A stretch of DNA of 64,000 nucleotides. Source: Bog-756 sp963812885. GTDB taxonomy: Bacteria > Actinomycetota > Acidimicrobiia > Acidimicrobiales > RAAP-2. Below, one piece after another: positions 9,424-17,720 of the stretch; positions within the stretch are counted from its first letter, which is position 1; each line of letters starts with the position of its first letter. Below the pieces are notes generated by a model that was given only the letters and a program-made list of their open reading frames with translations, was not told the DNA's origin and did no database searches. The position numbers were made by a program, and so were the translations under genes. Where the stretch lies: positions 124,001 through 188,000 of the forward strand of contig CAWEWZ010000006.1 of assembly GCA_963812885.1 (NCBI GenBank), in the 5' to 3' direction.

Positions 9424-9429
9424 ATGCTA
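9424..9429 (-). promoter_or_regulatory. -10 box of the 3-hydroxybutyryl-CoA dehydrogenase, leaderless start
   Basis: TAGCAT on the minus strand ends 8 nt before the start codon. Confidence 0.45.
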
Positions 9430-9585
9430 ATGGGTACCGGTCCCGTGCTGCTCAGGGCGGCTTTCCCGGCCATCGTCGCTGGGTATGTTTGCCTTTCGCC
9501 GCACCTCCCGACACGATGGAGCCAATGGAAGACGCCAGCGGCCCTCCCGAATCCGTCCCCTCCCGATCCCGGCGGAAGGACCCGG

Positions 9586-10890
9586 GTGGGTCATCCGGGC
9601 CCCAAGCCGGCCAAGGCCACGGCCAAGCGGGCCAGGCCGAGGGCCGCGGCCAAGGCGGTGTCCCGGGCCAAGACGCCGTCCCGGTCCAAGGCCGCCGGGC
9701 CGCCACCGATACCCGCGGGCGGGCCCACCGGTCCGACCGGGCCGCCGTGGCGGCGGACGCGTAACCGGGTGCTCTACAACCGCCGCCTGCAGCGGGCCGA
9801 CGAGCACTGGCGCCTGGCCACCCGACTCGGTGCATCGGTGTTCTCTCGTCCCGACCTCGTGCTGTCCGCCCTGGGCGCGTCCGAGCCGGTGGAGGCGGAC
9901 GGCCGGGTGCTCAATCGGAACACCCAGGCCCTGCTCGAGCTGGCCCGCCGGTTCTCGGGCGACTCCGACGGGAGAGCCGGTGATCCGGTGGCCATGCGCT
10001 CCCAGCTCACCCGGATGGCCCGGCTGGCCATGCCGGTACGCACCGATGTCCACGCCACCGGGCGGGTGATCCGCACGCCGGGCGGCTCCACGGCCATCCC
10101 GGTCAGGATCTACCGGCAGTTCGGTACCGGTATCGGGAGGATCCGTCCTCCGGCCATCGTCTACTTCCACGGTGGGGGGTGGGTGACCGGCGACCTCGAG
10201 TCCCACGACTCGTCCTGTCGGCTGCTGGCTGCCGCCAGCGGCTGCATCGTGGTCGCCGTGGACTACCGGCTGGCTCCCGAGGACCCGTTCCCGGCTGCCG
10301 TCGACGACGCTCTCGACGCCTACGCCTGGGTGCAGCGGAACAGCGACGAGGTGGGTCACGCCGAGGGCCAGGTGGGGGTCATGGGCGACAGCGCGGGCGG
10401 AAATCTCGCCGCCGTGGTGGCCATGGAGACCCGTGGGGGGACGGGCGCCGGATCGGAGGTCCCCGCCCCGGTGGCCCAGGGGCTGGTCTACCCCGCCCTC
10501 GACGCCCGTCTCGACTCGGGGTCGGCGCGGTCGATGGCCGAAGGATTCCTGCTCACCACCGAGAGTATGGAGTACTTCCGGAGTTGCTACGTCCCCGACC
10601 GCTCGCAGTGGGAGAACCCGAGGGTGTCGCCTCTGCTGGCCGACGACCATCACGATCTGGCGCCGGCGCTGGTGGTGACGGCCGGCTTCGACCCGCTCCG
10701 GGACGACGGGGCTGGGTATGCCGAGGTACTCGGCAAGGCCGGCGTCGAGGTCGAGTACCGCTGTTACGACGACCAGGTCCACGGGTTCATGGTCATGGGT
10801 ATGCTGCCCGACTCCCTGGCCCTGGCCACCGAGGTCTATGACGCCATGGGCCGCTTGATGCGCCGGTCGGCGGCCGACGCCCTCGACTGA
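9586..10890 (+). CDS. Alpha/beta hydrolase, hormone-sensitive-lipase (HSL) family esterase
   Basis: About 434 aa if started at GTG 9586. An Ala/Lys/Arg-rich basic N-terminal segment is followed by an HSL-type hydrolase: oxyanion motif HGGGW at about 195-199, nucleophile Ser269 in GDSAGGN, Asp369 in DPLRDDG and His399 in QVHGFM. Such enzymes hydrolyse carboxylic or lipid esters; the natural substrate is unknown. The start is uncertain. An ATG at 9516 (MEPMEDASG) would join this frame if one extra base lies between about 9530 and 9586, like the other insertions in this window. The basic tract may be disordered. Confidence 0.8.
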   Translation: MGHPGPKPAKATAKRARPRAAAKAVSRAKTPSRSKAAGPPPIPAGGPTGPTGPPWRRTRNRVLYNRRLQRADEHWRLATRLGASVFSRPDLVLSALGASEPVEADGRVLNRNTQALLELARRFSGDSDGRAGDPVAMRSQLTRMARLAMPVRTDVHATGRVIRTPGGSTAIPVRIYRQFGTGIGRIRPPAIVYFHGGGWVTGDLESHDSSCRLLAAASGCIVVAVDYRLAPEDPFPAAVDDALDAYAWVQRNSDEVGHAEGQVGVMGDSAGGNLAAVVAMETRGGTGAGSEVPAPVAQGLVYPALDARLDSGSARSMAEGFLLTTESMEYFRSCYVPDRSQWENPRVSPLLADDHHDLAPALVVTAGFDPLRDDGAGYAEVLGKAGVEVEYRCYDDQVHGFMVMGMLPDSLALATEVYDAMGRLMRRSAADALD

Positions 10891-10941
10891 TCGCTGCGTT
10901 CCCGGCGTCCAGTTCCTTTCCCGACACCCCGGAACGACCTC

Positions 10942-10947
10942 TACAGT
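10942..10947 (+). promoter_or_regulatory. -10 box of the S51-like gene, leaderless start
   Basis: TACAGT ends 7 nt before the ATG at 10955; no ribosome binding site is present. Confidence 0.45.
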
Positions 10948-10954
10948 TGCCCTC

Positions 10955-11648
10955 ATGGAGACGACCCCCGGCATCCTGGCTCTGGTCGGCGGCGGCGAAT
11001 GGCGAGCCGGATGCACGTTCGACGCCGAGTTCCTGGCCGCCTCCGGTTCGGACGAGGTGTTGGTCCTGCCCACCGCGGCGGCCTACGAGCACCCCGAGCG
11101 CCTGGTGGTCGAGGCCGGCGAATGGTTCGGCCCGCTCGGTGGACGGGTGGAGGGCTTGATGGTCCTGTCCCGGGCCGACGCCGAGGACCCGGGTGCGGCC
11201 GCGGTCATGCGGGGAGCCCGGTTCATCTACCTGAGCGGCAGTTCTCCGATGCATCTGCGGAGCGTGCTGAAGCACTCCAAGGTGTGGGAGGCCCTCGTGG
11301 CCGCCTGGCAGGAGGGTGCCGTGGTGGTGGGCTCATCGGGGGCGGCCATGGCCCTCACCGACCCGATGGTCGACGCCCGGGGAGGCGGCCTCACCATCGG
11401 GCTCGGGCTGTTGAGCGGTCTGGCCGTGGTTCCGCACTTCGGCGACATCCACGAGGACGAGCACGGCGAGAAGCTCCACCGCTCGGTCCAACTGGCCCCC
11501 CTCGGGACCCCGGTGGCCGGCATCCCCGAAGGCACGGCCCTGATCCGCCAGCCCGGAGGGCGTCTGGCGTTCGGCGGGGACCGGCGAGGTGACCGTCTTC
11601 CTCGATGGCGCCCGGGCCGAGGCCGGTCTGGGCGCGCTCCCGGGTTGA
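10955..11648 (+). CDS. Peptidase S51 / cyanophycinase-like (class I glutamine amidotransferase fold), one frameshift
   Basis: About 230 aa. GILALVGGGEW opens the fold, SGSSPMHL precedes the nucleophile elbow, and VVGSSGAAMAL carries the Ser nucleophile expected for S51 enzymes (dipeptidase E and cyanophycinase type). One extra base at 11581-11582 ends the frame early. Without it the protein continues GEVTVFLDGARAEAGLGA and stops at 11648, 7 bp before the convergent cyclophilin. No cyanophycin synthetase is nearby, so the substrate is unknown. Confidence 0.68.
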
Positions 11649-11655
11649 GCGCCGG

Positions 11656-12210
11656 TCAGTCGGCCTCGGTGACGGTCACTGATTCGATGACCACGTCCTC
11701 CGACGGCTTCCCCGACCGGCTGCCCACCGACTCGATGGCCTTGACCACGTCGAGTCCCTTGACCACCTTGCCGAAGAGCGAGTAGCTCGGCGGCAGCGCG
11801 GTGCCGTCGGGCCCGCTGACGATGAAGAACTGGCTCCCGTTGGTGTTGGGCCCGGCGTTGGCCATGGCCAGGGACCCGATCTCGTAGCGACCGGGAGCGG
11901 GGAGCTCATCGTCGAACCGGTAGCCGGGGCCGCCCCGGCCCGATCCCTCCGGATCCCCGCCCTGCAGCATGAATCCGGGGATGATGCGGTGGAAGCCGAT
12001 CCCGTCGTAGTAGTGCCAGCGGGCCAGGAAGACGAAGTTGTTGACGGTCTTCGGTGCCGCCGCGGCGTCCAGGGCGATGGTCATGGTGCCCTTGGAGGTC
12101 GCCACCTCGGCGCTGTACCGCTTGGCCGGGTCGATGACCATCGGTGGAGGTCCGTCGAAGCGCTGTGTCTTCGGGCTCGAACCGTCCGTTGCCGGAACTT
12201 CTGGGGCCAT
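11656..12210 (-). CDS. Cyclophilin-type peptidyl-prolyl cis-trans isomerase, cytosolic
   Basis: 184-aa protein with a complete cyclophilin domain. The active-site strands are visible as IGFHRIIPGFMLQGGDPEGS and MANAGPNTNGSQFFI, with SYSLFGKVVKGLDVV near the end. No signal or membrane segment. ATG at 12210 is preceded by a strong Shine-Dalgarno (CGAGGAG). Immediately downstream of, and paralogous to, a membrane-anchored cyclophilin. Confidence 0.9.
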   Translation of the reverse strand: MAPEVPATDGSSPKTQRFDGPPPMVIDPAKRYSAEVATSKGTMTIALDAAAAPKTVNNFVFLARWHYYDGIGFHRIIPGFMLQGGDPEGSGRGGPGYRFDDELPAPGRYEIGSLAMANAGPNTNGSQFFIVSGPDGTALPPSYSLFGKVVKGLDVVKAIESVGSRSGKPSEDVVIESVTVTEAD

Positions 12211-12289
12211 GGCGCTACTCCTCGTGTCGTGGGTGGGTGGGCGGTCTGCTGGTGGAGGGTCCGGGGTCGCGGCCAAACCGGAGACCCGG

Positions 12290-13135
12290 TCAGGACTCCG
12301 AGATGGTCACCGACACCATGCGGTGGAGCGTGACCGGTGTACCGGTGCTGCTGCTGGCGGCCGAACCCCCGGAGTTGATCTTGTCGAGGACGTCCATCCC
12401 CGAGACCACCTTGCCGAACAGCGAGTAGCTCGGAGCCAGGCTCTCGCCCTCCGGCCCGGTCACCACGAAGAACTGGCTCCCGTTGGTGTTCGGTCCGGAG
12501 TTGGCCATGGCCACCGACCCGATCGGGTACTGGGGGCTCGCCGTCTTGGGTAGCTCGTCGGCGAACTGGTACCCCGGCCCGCCGTCGCCGGTTCCCGTCG
12601 GGTCCCCGGTCTGGTCCATGAACGTCTGGATGACCCGGTGGAAGACGATGCAGTCGTAGAAGTGCTGCTTGGCCAGGAAGACGAAGTTGTTCACCGTCTT
12701 GGGTGCCGCTTTCGGGTCGAGCTGGATGGTGAAGCTTCCGACGTCGGTGGTGACGGTGGCCGTGTAGGTCTTCGAGGGGTCGATGGTCATCGGCGGGGGC
12801 GACGTCCAGGCCGGCTTGTTGAGCGTGGCGGAGAAGTCGGCCGGGCAGTCCGCCGAGGTGGTGATGGCGGCCAGGCTCTTGTTGCCGGAGCCTCCGGGCG
12901 GAGCCGGCTTGGTCGTCGTGGTCGACGCCGACGTCGTGCTGGTGGACGAGGTGGTTGCCGTCTTCGACTGTTTGGAGGGCTTGAAGATGGCGTAGGAGAT
13001 GCCGAACACGACGGCGGCCACGATGACGATCGTGATGGTTCGCCGAAGCGCCCGCTTCCGTTTCTGAGCTTTCTGCTCTTCAGCCAGCCGGGCCTGCCTG
13101 CCGGCTTTTTGGCGCTGACGCTTCTCGGTGGGCAC
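12290..13135 (-). CDS. Membrane-anchored cyclophilin-type peptidyl-prolyl isomerase
   Basis: 281 aa. The N terminus is highly basic (KRQRQKAGRQARLAEEQKAQ), followed by one transmembrane helix (about 32-50, TITIVIVAAVVFGISYAIF), a Ser/Thr-rich linker (about 56-80) and a cyclophilin domain with FHRVIQTFMDQTGDP and MANSGPNTNGSQFF. The topology suggests an extracytoplasmic foldase, with the basic stretch inside. GTG start at 13135. Same strand as the next cyclophilin, 79 bp apart; the pair looks like a tandem duplication. Confidence 0.87.
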   Translation of the reverse strand: MPTEKRQRQKAGRQARLAEEQKAQKRKRALRRTITIVIVAAVVFGISYAIFKPSKQSKTATTSSTSTTSASTTTTKPAPPGGSGNKSLAAITTSADCPADFSATLNKPAWTSPPPMTIDPSKTYTATVTTDVGSFTIQLDPKAAPKTVNNFVFLAKQHFYDCIVFHRVIQTFMDQTGDPTGTGDGGPGYQFADELPKTASPQYPIGSVAMANSGPNTNGSQFFVVTGPEGESLAPSYSLFGKVVSGMDVLDKINSGGSAASSSTGTPVTLHRMVSVTISES

Positions 13136-13143
13136 GGGGGATC

Positions 13144-13149
13144 AGGGTA
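13144..13149 (-). promoter_or_regulatory. -10 box of the membrane cyclophilin, leaderless start
   Basis: TACCCT on the minus strand ends 8 nt before the GTG start. Confidence 0.4.
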
Positions 13150-13216
13150 GCCGCTCCTGCGCCGGCCACAGGTGTCGCCTGGCGTGTGCCACGACGGGGG
13201 CCTTTGGCTGCCCCTG

Positions 13217-13222
13217 TAGCCT
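13217..13222 (+). promoter_or_regulatory. -10 box of aspartokinase, leaderless start
   Basis: TAGCCT ends 8 nt before the ATG at 13231; the gap has no Shine-Dalgarno. Confidence 0.45.
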
Positions 13223-13230
13223 TGTGGCCC

Positions 13231-14442
13231 ATGTCGCTGGTGGTACAAAAGTTTGGCGGGACCTCGGTCGCCGACGCCGAGCGCATTCGGGCCGTGGCCG
13301 ATCACGTGGCCCGGACCCGCCGCTCCGGCGACGACGTGGTGGTGGTGGTGAGCGCCATGGGCCACACCACCGACGAGCTGATCCGGCTGGCGGCCGATGT
13401 CAGTTCGGTCCAGCCCATGCGCGAGGTGGACATGCTGCTCAGCTCGGGCGAGCGGATCTCCATGTCGCTCCTGTGCATGGCCCTGGCCGAGCTCGGAGTC
13501 GAGGCCACCTCGTTCACGGGCAGCCAGGCCGGGATCATCACCGATGCCGTCCACACCCGGGCCAAGATCGTGGAGGTCAAGGCCGACCGGCTGCGGGCGA
13601 CGCTGGCCGGCGGCGGGGTGCCCGTCGTCGCCGGGTTTCAGGGGATGTCGGTCGAGCGGGACGTGACCACGCTCGGACGCGGGGGCTCGGACACAACGGC
13701 GGTGGCCCTCGCCGCCGTGCTGTCGGCCGACGCCTGCGAGATCTACACCGACGTGTCCGGGGTGTTCAGCACCGATCCCCGTATCGTGCCCGAGGCCCGG
13801 AAGCTGGCCCGGGTCAGTTACGAGGAGATGCTCGAGATCGCCGCCACCGGGGGCCGGGTGCTCAACCTGCGGTCGGTGGAGTTCGCCCGCAATCACGATG
13901 TTCCGCTGCATGTACGGTCGAGCTTCACCTGGGAGCCCGGAACCTGGGTCGTCGAGGAGGATGCAAGCATGGAGCAGGCAATCGTCACTGCCGTCACCCA
14001 TGACGTGACCGAGGCCAAGGTGACGGTCATCGGCGTGCCCGACCGACCGGGGCTGGCGGCCCAGCTGTTCCGGGGACTGGCCGACCGGAACGTGAACGTG
14101 GACATGATCGTGCAGAACACCTCCTTGCACGGGACGACCGATATCTCCTTCACCGTGCCCGGCTACGACCTGGCCGTCAGCACCGAGGTGTGCGAGGGAC
14201 TGGTCTCCGAGCTGGGGGCCGTCGGTGTCAACAGCGACGCCGACGTGGCCCGGGTCTCCCTGGTGGGTGCCGGGATGAAGACCCATCCCGGGGTGACCGC
14301 CCTCACCTTCGAGACACTCGCCGCCCGGGGGATCAACATCGAGATGATCTCCACGTCGTCGATCCGGATCTCGTGCATGGTCCGCTCCGCCGCCGCCGAG
14401 GACGCGGTCCGGGCCCTCCACGCCGCCTTCGACCTCGCCTGA
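13231..14442 (+). CDS. lysC: Aspartate kinase
   Basis: 403-aa aspartokinase, phosphorylating L-aspartate at the head of the lysine/threonine/methionine pathway. The catalytic N terminus has VVQKFGGTSVAD (residues 4-15) and the substrate-binding LSSGERIS, and GRGGSDTTAVALAA lines the ATP site. Two ACT regulatory domains fill the C-terminal ~150 residues (VTVIGVPDRPGLAA and VSLVGAGMKTHPGV), implying lysine or threonine feedback. Start chosen at 13231 because family members begin with this motif. Followed 89 bp later by asd under its own -10 box. Confidence 0.94.
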   Translation: MSLVVQKFGGTSVADAERIRAVADHVARTRRSGDDVVVVVSAMGHTTDELIRLAADVSSVQPMREVDMLLSSGERISMSLLCMALAELGVEATSFTGSQAGIITDAVHTRAKIVEVKADRLRATLAGGGVPVVAGFQGMSVERDVTTLGRGGSDTTAVALAAVLSADACEIYTDVSGVFSTDPRIVPEARKLARVSYEEMLEIAATGGRVLNLRSVEFARNHDVPLHVRSSFTWEPGTWVVEEDASMEQAIVTAVTHDVTEAKVTVIGVPDRPGLAAQLFRGLADRNVNVDMIVQNTSLHGTTDISFTVPGYDLAVSTEVCEGLVSELGAVGVNSDADVARVSLVGAGMKTHPGVTALTFETLAARGINIEMISTSSIRISCMVRSAAAEDAVRALHAAFDLA

Positions 14443-14494
14443 GCACCAGCCGGCCCGCGGGAGGGGCAGGTCGCCCACTCCAGGATCTGGACCG

Positions 14495-14524
14495 TCGACC
14501 GGTGGCGCGGTGGGCCCGTAGAAT
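14495..14524 (+). promoter_or_regulatory. Promoter of asd, leaderless start
   Basis: TCGACC at 14495-14500 and TAGAAT at 14519-14524 with an 18-bp spacer. The -10 ends 7 nt before the ATG. Confidence 0.5.
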
Positions 14525-14531
14525 GGCGCCC

Positions 14532-15564
14532 ATGCGCGTAGCGGTGGTCGGAGCCACCGGTCAGGTCGGGACCGTCATGCTGTCCATTCTCGATGAACGG
14601 GGGTTCGCGCTCGACGACCTGCGGCTGTTCGCCTCCTCCCGGTCAGCCGGGCGTCGGATCCACTTCCAGGGTCGTCAGGTGGTGGTGGAGGACGCGGCCA
14701 CCGCCGACCCGGCCGGCCTGGATCTCGCCCTGTTCTCCGGCGGGGCCGCGGCCTCGACCGAACTGGCCCCCAGGTTCGCCGCCGCCGGCGCCATCGTCAT
14801 CGACAATTCGTCGGCGTGGCGCATGGATCCCGAGGTCCCCCTGGTGGTCCCCGAAGTCAATGCCGCCGCGCTGGCGTCGATCCCCAAGGGCATCGTGGCC
14901 AACCCGAACTGCACGACCATGGTGGCCATGCCCGTTCTCAGGCCCCTCCATGAGGAAGCCGGCCTCGAGCGGCTGATCGTCGCCACCTACCAGGCTGTCT
15001 CCGGCTCGGGTCTGGCCGGGGTGGCGGAGCTCGAGGAGCAGTTGCTGAAGTCGGTGGAGGGTGCTGCCGCCCTCACCTTCGACGGTGGAGCGGTGGAGTA
15101 CCCGGCGTTCGACGTCTTCCCCGACGTCATCGCCCACAACGTGATCCCCATGGCCGGCCATCTGGTCGGGGACGGCTCGAACGAGTCCAGCGAGGAGCAG
15201 AAATTCCGGAACGAGAGCCGCAAGATCCTGTCGCATCCCCGATCTGGCCGTCACCTGTACCTGTGTCCGGGTGCCGGTGTTCACCGGTCACTCCCACGCC
15301 ATGGTGGCCGAGTTCTCGCGGGACCTGAGCCCCGAGCGGGCCACCGCCCTCCTGACCGCCGTGCCCGGGGTCGAGCTCGCCGACGTGCCCACCCCCCTCC
15401 ATGCCGCCGGGAAGGACCCCACCCTGGTCGGCCGCATCCGCAGGGCCGACGACATGGACAACCACCTGGCCCTGTTCATGAGCGGCGACAACCTGCGCAA
15501 AGGGGCCGCGCTCAACGCCGTGCAGATTGCCGAGGCGTTGGTGGCGCTGGGCACCGTGGGCTGA
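14532..15564 (+). CDS. asd: Aspartate-semialdehyde dehydrogenase, one frameshift
   Basis: 343-aa enzyme once repaired, reducing aspartyl phosphate to the semialdehyde with NADPH. NADP-binding GATGQVG is at 7-13, catalytic Cys127 is in NPNCTTM, and the later PVFTGHSHA and GKDPTLVGRIR blocks match the family. One extra C at about 15234 breaks the frame between FRNESRKILS and IPDLAVTC. Both halves are fully conserved and the gene is normally essential, so this is probably a sequence error. Partner of lysC immediately upstream. Confidence 0.92.
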
Positions 15565-15589
15565 GCCCCGATCCGCCACCACCGGTCGG

Positions 15590-16228
15590 CTAGAGCGCCG
15601 CGCCGGTTGTCGGGGCCAGGACGGCGACCCGTTTGGCCAGATTGACCGCGTGGTCGCCGAACCGCTCGTAGAAGCGGGCCACCATGGCCAGTTCGACGGC
15701 CACCGGCAGCGGCATCGTCCCGGCGACCACCTCCACCGTCAGGCTGACGTGCAGGTCGTCCATTTCGTCGTCGAGGGTGTCCACCACCGAGGCGGCCATG
15801 GGCTGCCGCTCGGCGTAGGCGTCGGTGGTGGCCCGCCACATGTGGATGGCCACTTCCCCCATCCGTTCCACCAGTCCGCGGCTCCGGGCGGACAACTCTC
15901 CGCCGAGCCCCCGGGCGGCCCGGCGGGCCACGTGCTCGGCCAGATCACCGTTCCGCTCGAGGTCGGGAAGCATCCTGATGACCGTGACCAGGAACCGGAG
16001 ATCGTTCGGCGAGGTGATCCCGGCCACCGTCAGCTGCTGCATGGTGAGGTGTTCGATGTCGTGGTAGAGCGTGTCCACGACTTCGTCGCGGTCGGCCAGC
16101 GACTTGGCTGCCTCGCGGTCCCCAGACAGCAGGGCGTGGGTGGCTCCGGACACCGATTCGCCCACCAGGGCGAACAGTTGGAGGACCTTTCGGTCGATCT
16201 GCTCGAGCGGGTCGTCCACGACGATCAC
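15590..16228 (-). CDS. phoU: PhoU-family phosphate signalling regulator
   Basis: About 212 aa, all helical, with two PhoU repeats. Metal-binding E/D-rich helices are seen in ADRDEVVDTLYHDIEHLTM and YERFGDHAVNLAKRV. PhoU links the Pst phosphate transporter to the PhoR/PhoP kinase system; neither is in the window. GTG at 16228 is the most likely start, 23 bp after the upstream NDH-2 stop, and GTG at 16219 is also possible. Converges on asd. Confidence 0.85.
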   Translation of the reverse strand: MIVVDDPLEQIDRKVLQLFALVGESVSGATHALLSGDREAAKSLADRDEVVDTLYHDIEHLTMQQLTVAGITSPNDLRFLVTVIRMLPDLERNGDLAEHVARRAARGLGGELSARSRGLVERMGEVAIHMWRATTDAYAERQPMAASVVDTLDDEMDDLHVSLTVEVVAGTMPLPVAVELAMVARFYERFGDHAVNLAKRVAVLAPTTGAAL

Positions 16229-16251
16229 CGTACCCCCACCCCGCGGCGGCG

Positions 16252-17580
16252 TCAGCCCGGGGACGGACCCGGCGATTCCTGTCCCGGTTCGGCCGCCACC
16301 TCGGTCAGCTCCAGGTCGTCGCCCACGATGACCCGAGGTCCCGATCCCCACGACAGGTACCTCCACGACCAGTTGACCAGCACGATGAGCTTGTTCCGGA
16401 ATCCGACCAGGTAGACGAGGTGCAGGCTCAGCCACGACAGCCACCCGAGGGTTCCCTTGACCAGCAGGCCGCTGGGGAACTGGGTGATGGCGGCCCGCCG
16501 CCCGATGGTGGCCATGATGCCCTTGTCCTTGTAGCGGAAGGGAAGAGTGGGACGACCGTCGATCCGGTTGATGATCTGGTGGGCGGCGTGGGCGCCCGAC
16601 TGGATGGCCACCTGGGCGAGCTGCGGGCAGATCTTCTCGGGATCATCGGCTCCCGGTCCCCACGGGACGGCGGCGGCGTCGCCGACGGCGTAGACATCTG
16701 GTCGGTCGACCACCATGAGATCGGCTCCGACCACGAGGCGACCGTTGGCGGCGGCTTGCGCGCCCAGGCGTGAGGCGACGGTGCCTTCCACGGTGACGCC
16801 TCCGGCCCAGACCACCGTCCGGGTGGGGATGCGGTCGCCCTTGTCGAGCTCGACGTAGGTACTGGTGACCGATCGCACCATGTGGCCCAGGCGCAGCTCG
16901 ATCCCGCGGTGCTGGAGAGTGCGGGCGGTGTAGGAGGAGGCGGACGGCTTGAACGCCGTCAGCAGTCTGTCCAATCCGTCGACCAGGATGATCCGGGACG
17001 CGCCGGGCGGGAACCGGAAGCCGTCGTGACGCACGGCGACGTCCAGCAATTCGGCCAGGGCCCCGGCCACCTCGACACCGGTGGGCCCACCTCCGACGAC
17101 CACGAAGTTGAGGGCACCCTCCGCGACCAGCGCCGGATCGGCGTCGGCCTGTTCGAGCCGGCGCAGCACGTGGTCGCGGAGGTTCCGGGCATCGGTGAGG
17201 GTGTAGAGGGGGAAGCTGAACTGGCCGGCCCCGTCGATGCCGAAGAACTTGGCCGTCGCCCCACTGGCCACGATGAGCGAATCGAAGGGGAGGGGTTCGG
17301 CTCCGTTGAGGATCACGTGCCGGCGATCCCAGTCGGCGCCGGTCACCCTGGCGAACCGGAAGGCGACGTTGTCCGCCCGCCCGAAGATGGCCCGAATCGG
17401 GTAGGCCACGTCACCCGATTCGAGACCGGCGGTGGCCACTTCGTAGAGCAGGGGCTGGAAGGTGTGGAAATTTCGGCGGTCCACGATCGTCACGTCGACG
17501 GGCTGGCCGACGAGGGTCCTCGCCGCTGACAGCCCCGCAAATCCGGCGCCCACGATCACCACACGATGCACGGGCACCAT
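16252..17580 (-). CDS. ndh: Type II NADH:quinone oxidoreductase (NDH-2)
   Basis: 442-aa FAD-dependent dehydrogenase passing electrons from NADH to quinone without proton pumping. The FAD motif VVIVGAGFAGLSAA starts at residue 7, and the NADH-binding FVVVGGGPTGVEVAGALAEL lies mid-protein. The conserved CPQLAQVAIQSGAHAA block is near the C terminus. The last ~60 residues are Trp/Leu-rich (LGWLSWLSLHLVYLVGF), the usual membrane anchor. ATG at 17580. Probably cotranscribed with phoU. Confidence 0.9.
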   Translation of the reverse strand: MVPVHRVVIVGAGFAGLSAARTLVGQPVDVTIVDRRNFHTFQPLLYEVATAGLESGDVAYPIRAIFGRADNVAFRFARVTGADWDRRHVILNGAEPLPFDSLIVASGATAKFFGIDGAGQFSFPLYTLTDARNLRDHVLRRLEQADADPALVAEGALNFVVVGGGPTGVEVAGALAELLDVAVRHDGFRFPPGASRIILVDGLDRLLTAFKPSASSYTARTLQHRGIELRLGHMVRSVTSTYVELDKGDRIPTRTVVWAGGVTVEGTVASRLGAQAAANGRLVVGADLMVVDRPDVYAVGDAAAVPWGPGADDPEKICPQLAQVAIQSGAHAAHQIINRIDGRPTLPFRYKDKGIMATIGRRAAITQFPSGLLVKGTLGWLSWLSLHLVYLVGFRNKLIVLVNWSWRYLSWGSGPRVIVGDDLELTEVAAEPGQESPGPSPG

Positions 17581-17684
17581 GCTGGCACACGGACCATCGG
17601 TCGCCTCCGGCCCGGGGGTGGCGGTCGGTGCCCGTGGGGACCGGTCCCCGGAGTTGACACACCCCCTCGGTACGCTGGCCACCG

Positions 17685-17720
17685 ATGGGCCAGGTGGCCC
17701 CCGAGGAGGACAGCTCATGA
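17685..17720 (+). CDS. Possible 11-codon leader peptide ahead of rmuC
   Basis: Short open frame MGQVAPEEDSS. Its ATG lies 8 nt after TACGCT (17671-17676), a leaderless arrangement. Its stop overlaps the rmuC start as ATGA, and the rmuC Shine-Dalgarno (GAGGAGG) lies inside it. Only position and overlap support it, so it may be chance. Confidence 0.3.
   Translation: MGQVAPEEDSS

Noticed and set aside
9409..9585. Long N-terminal extension of the HSL-type hydrolase from 9409
   Set aside because: It would overlap the start of the divergent dehydrogenase and its -10 box, and the translated segment lacks coding character.
17654..17676. TTGACA...TACGCT as a full promoter of rmuC
   Set aside because: The spacer is 11 bp, too short for a sigma-70 promoter.
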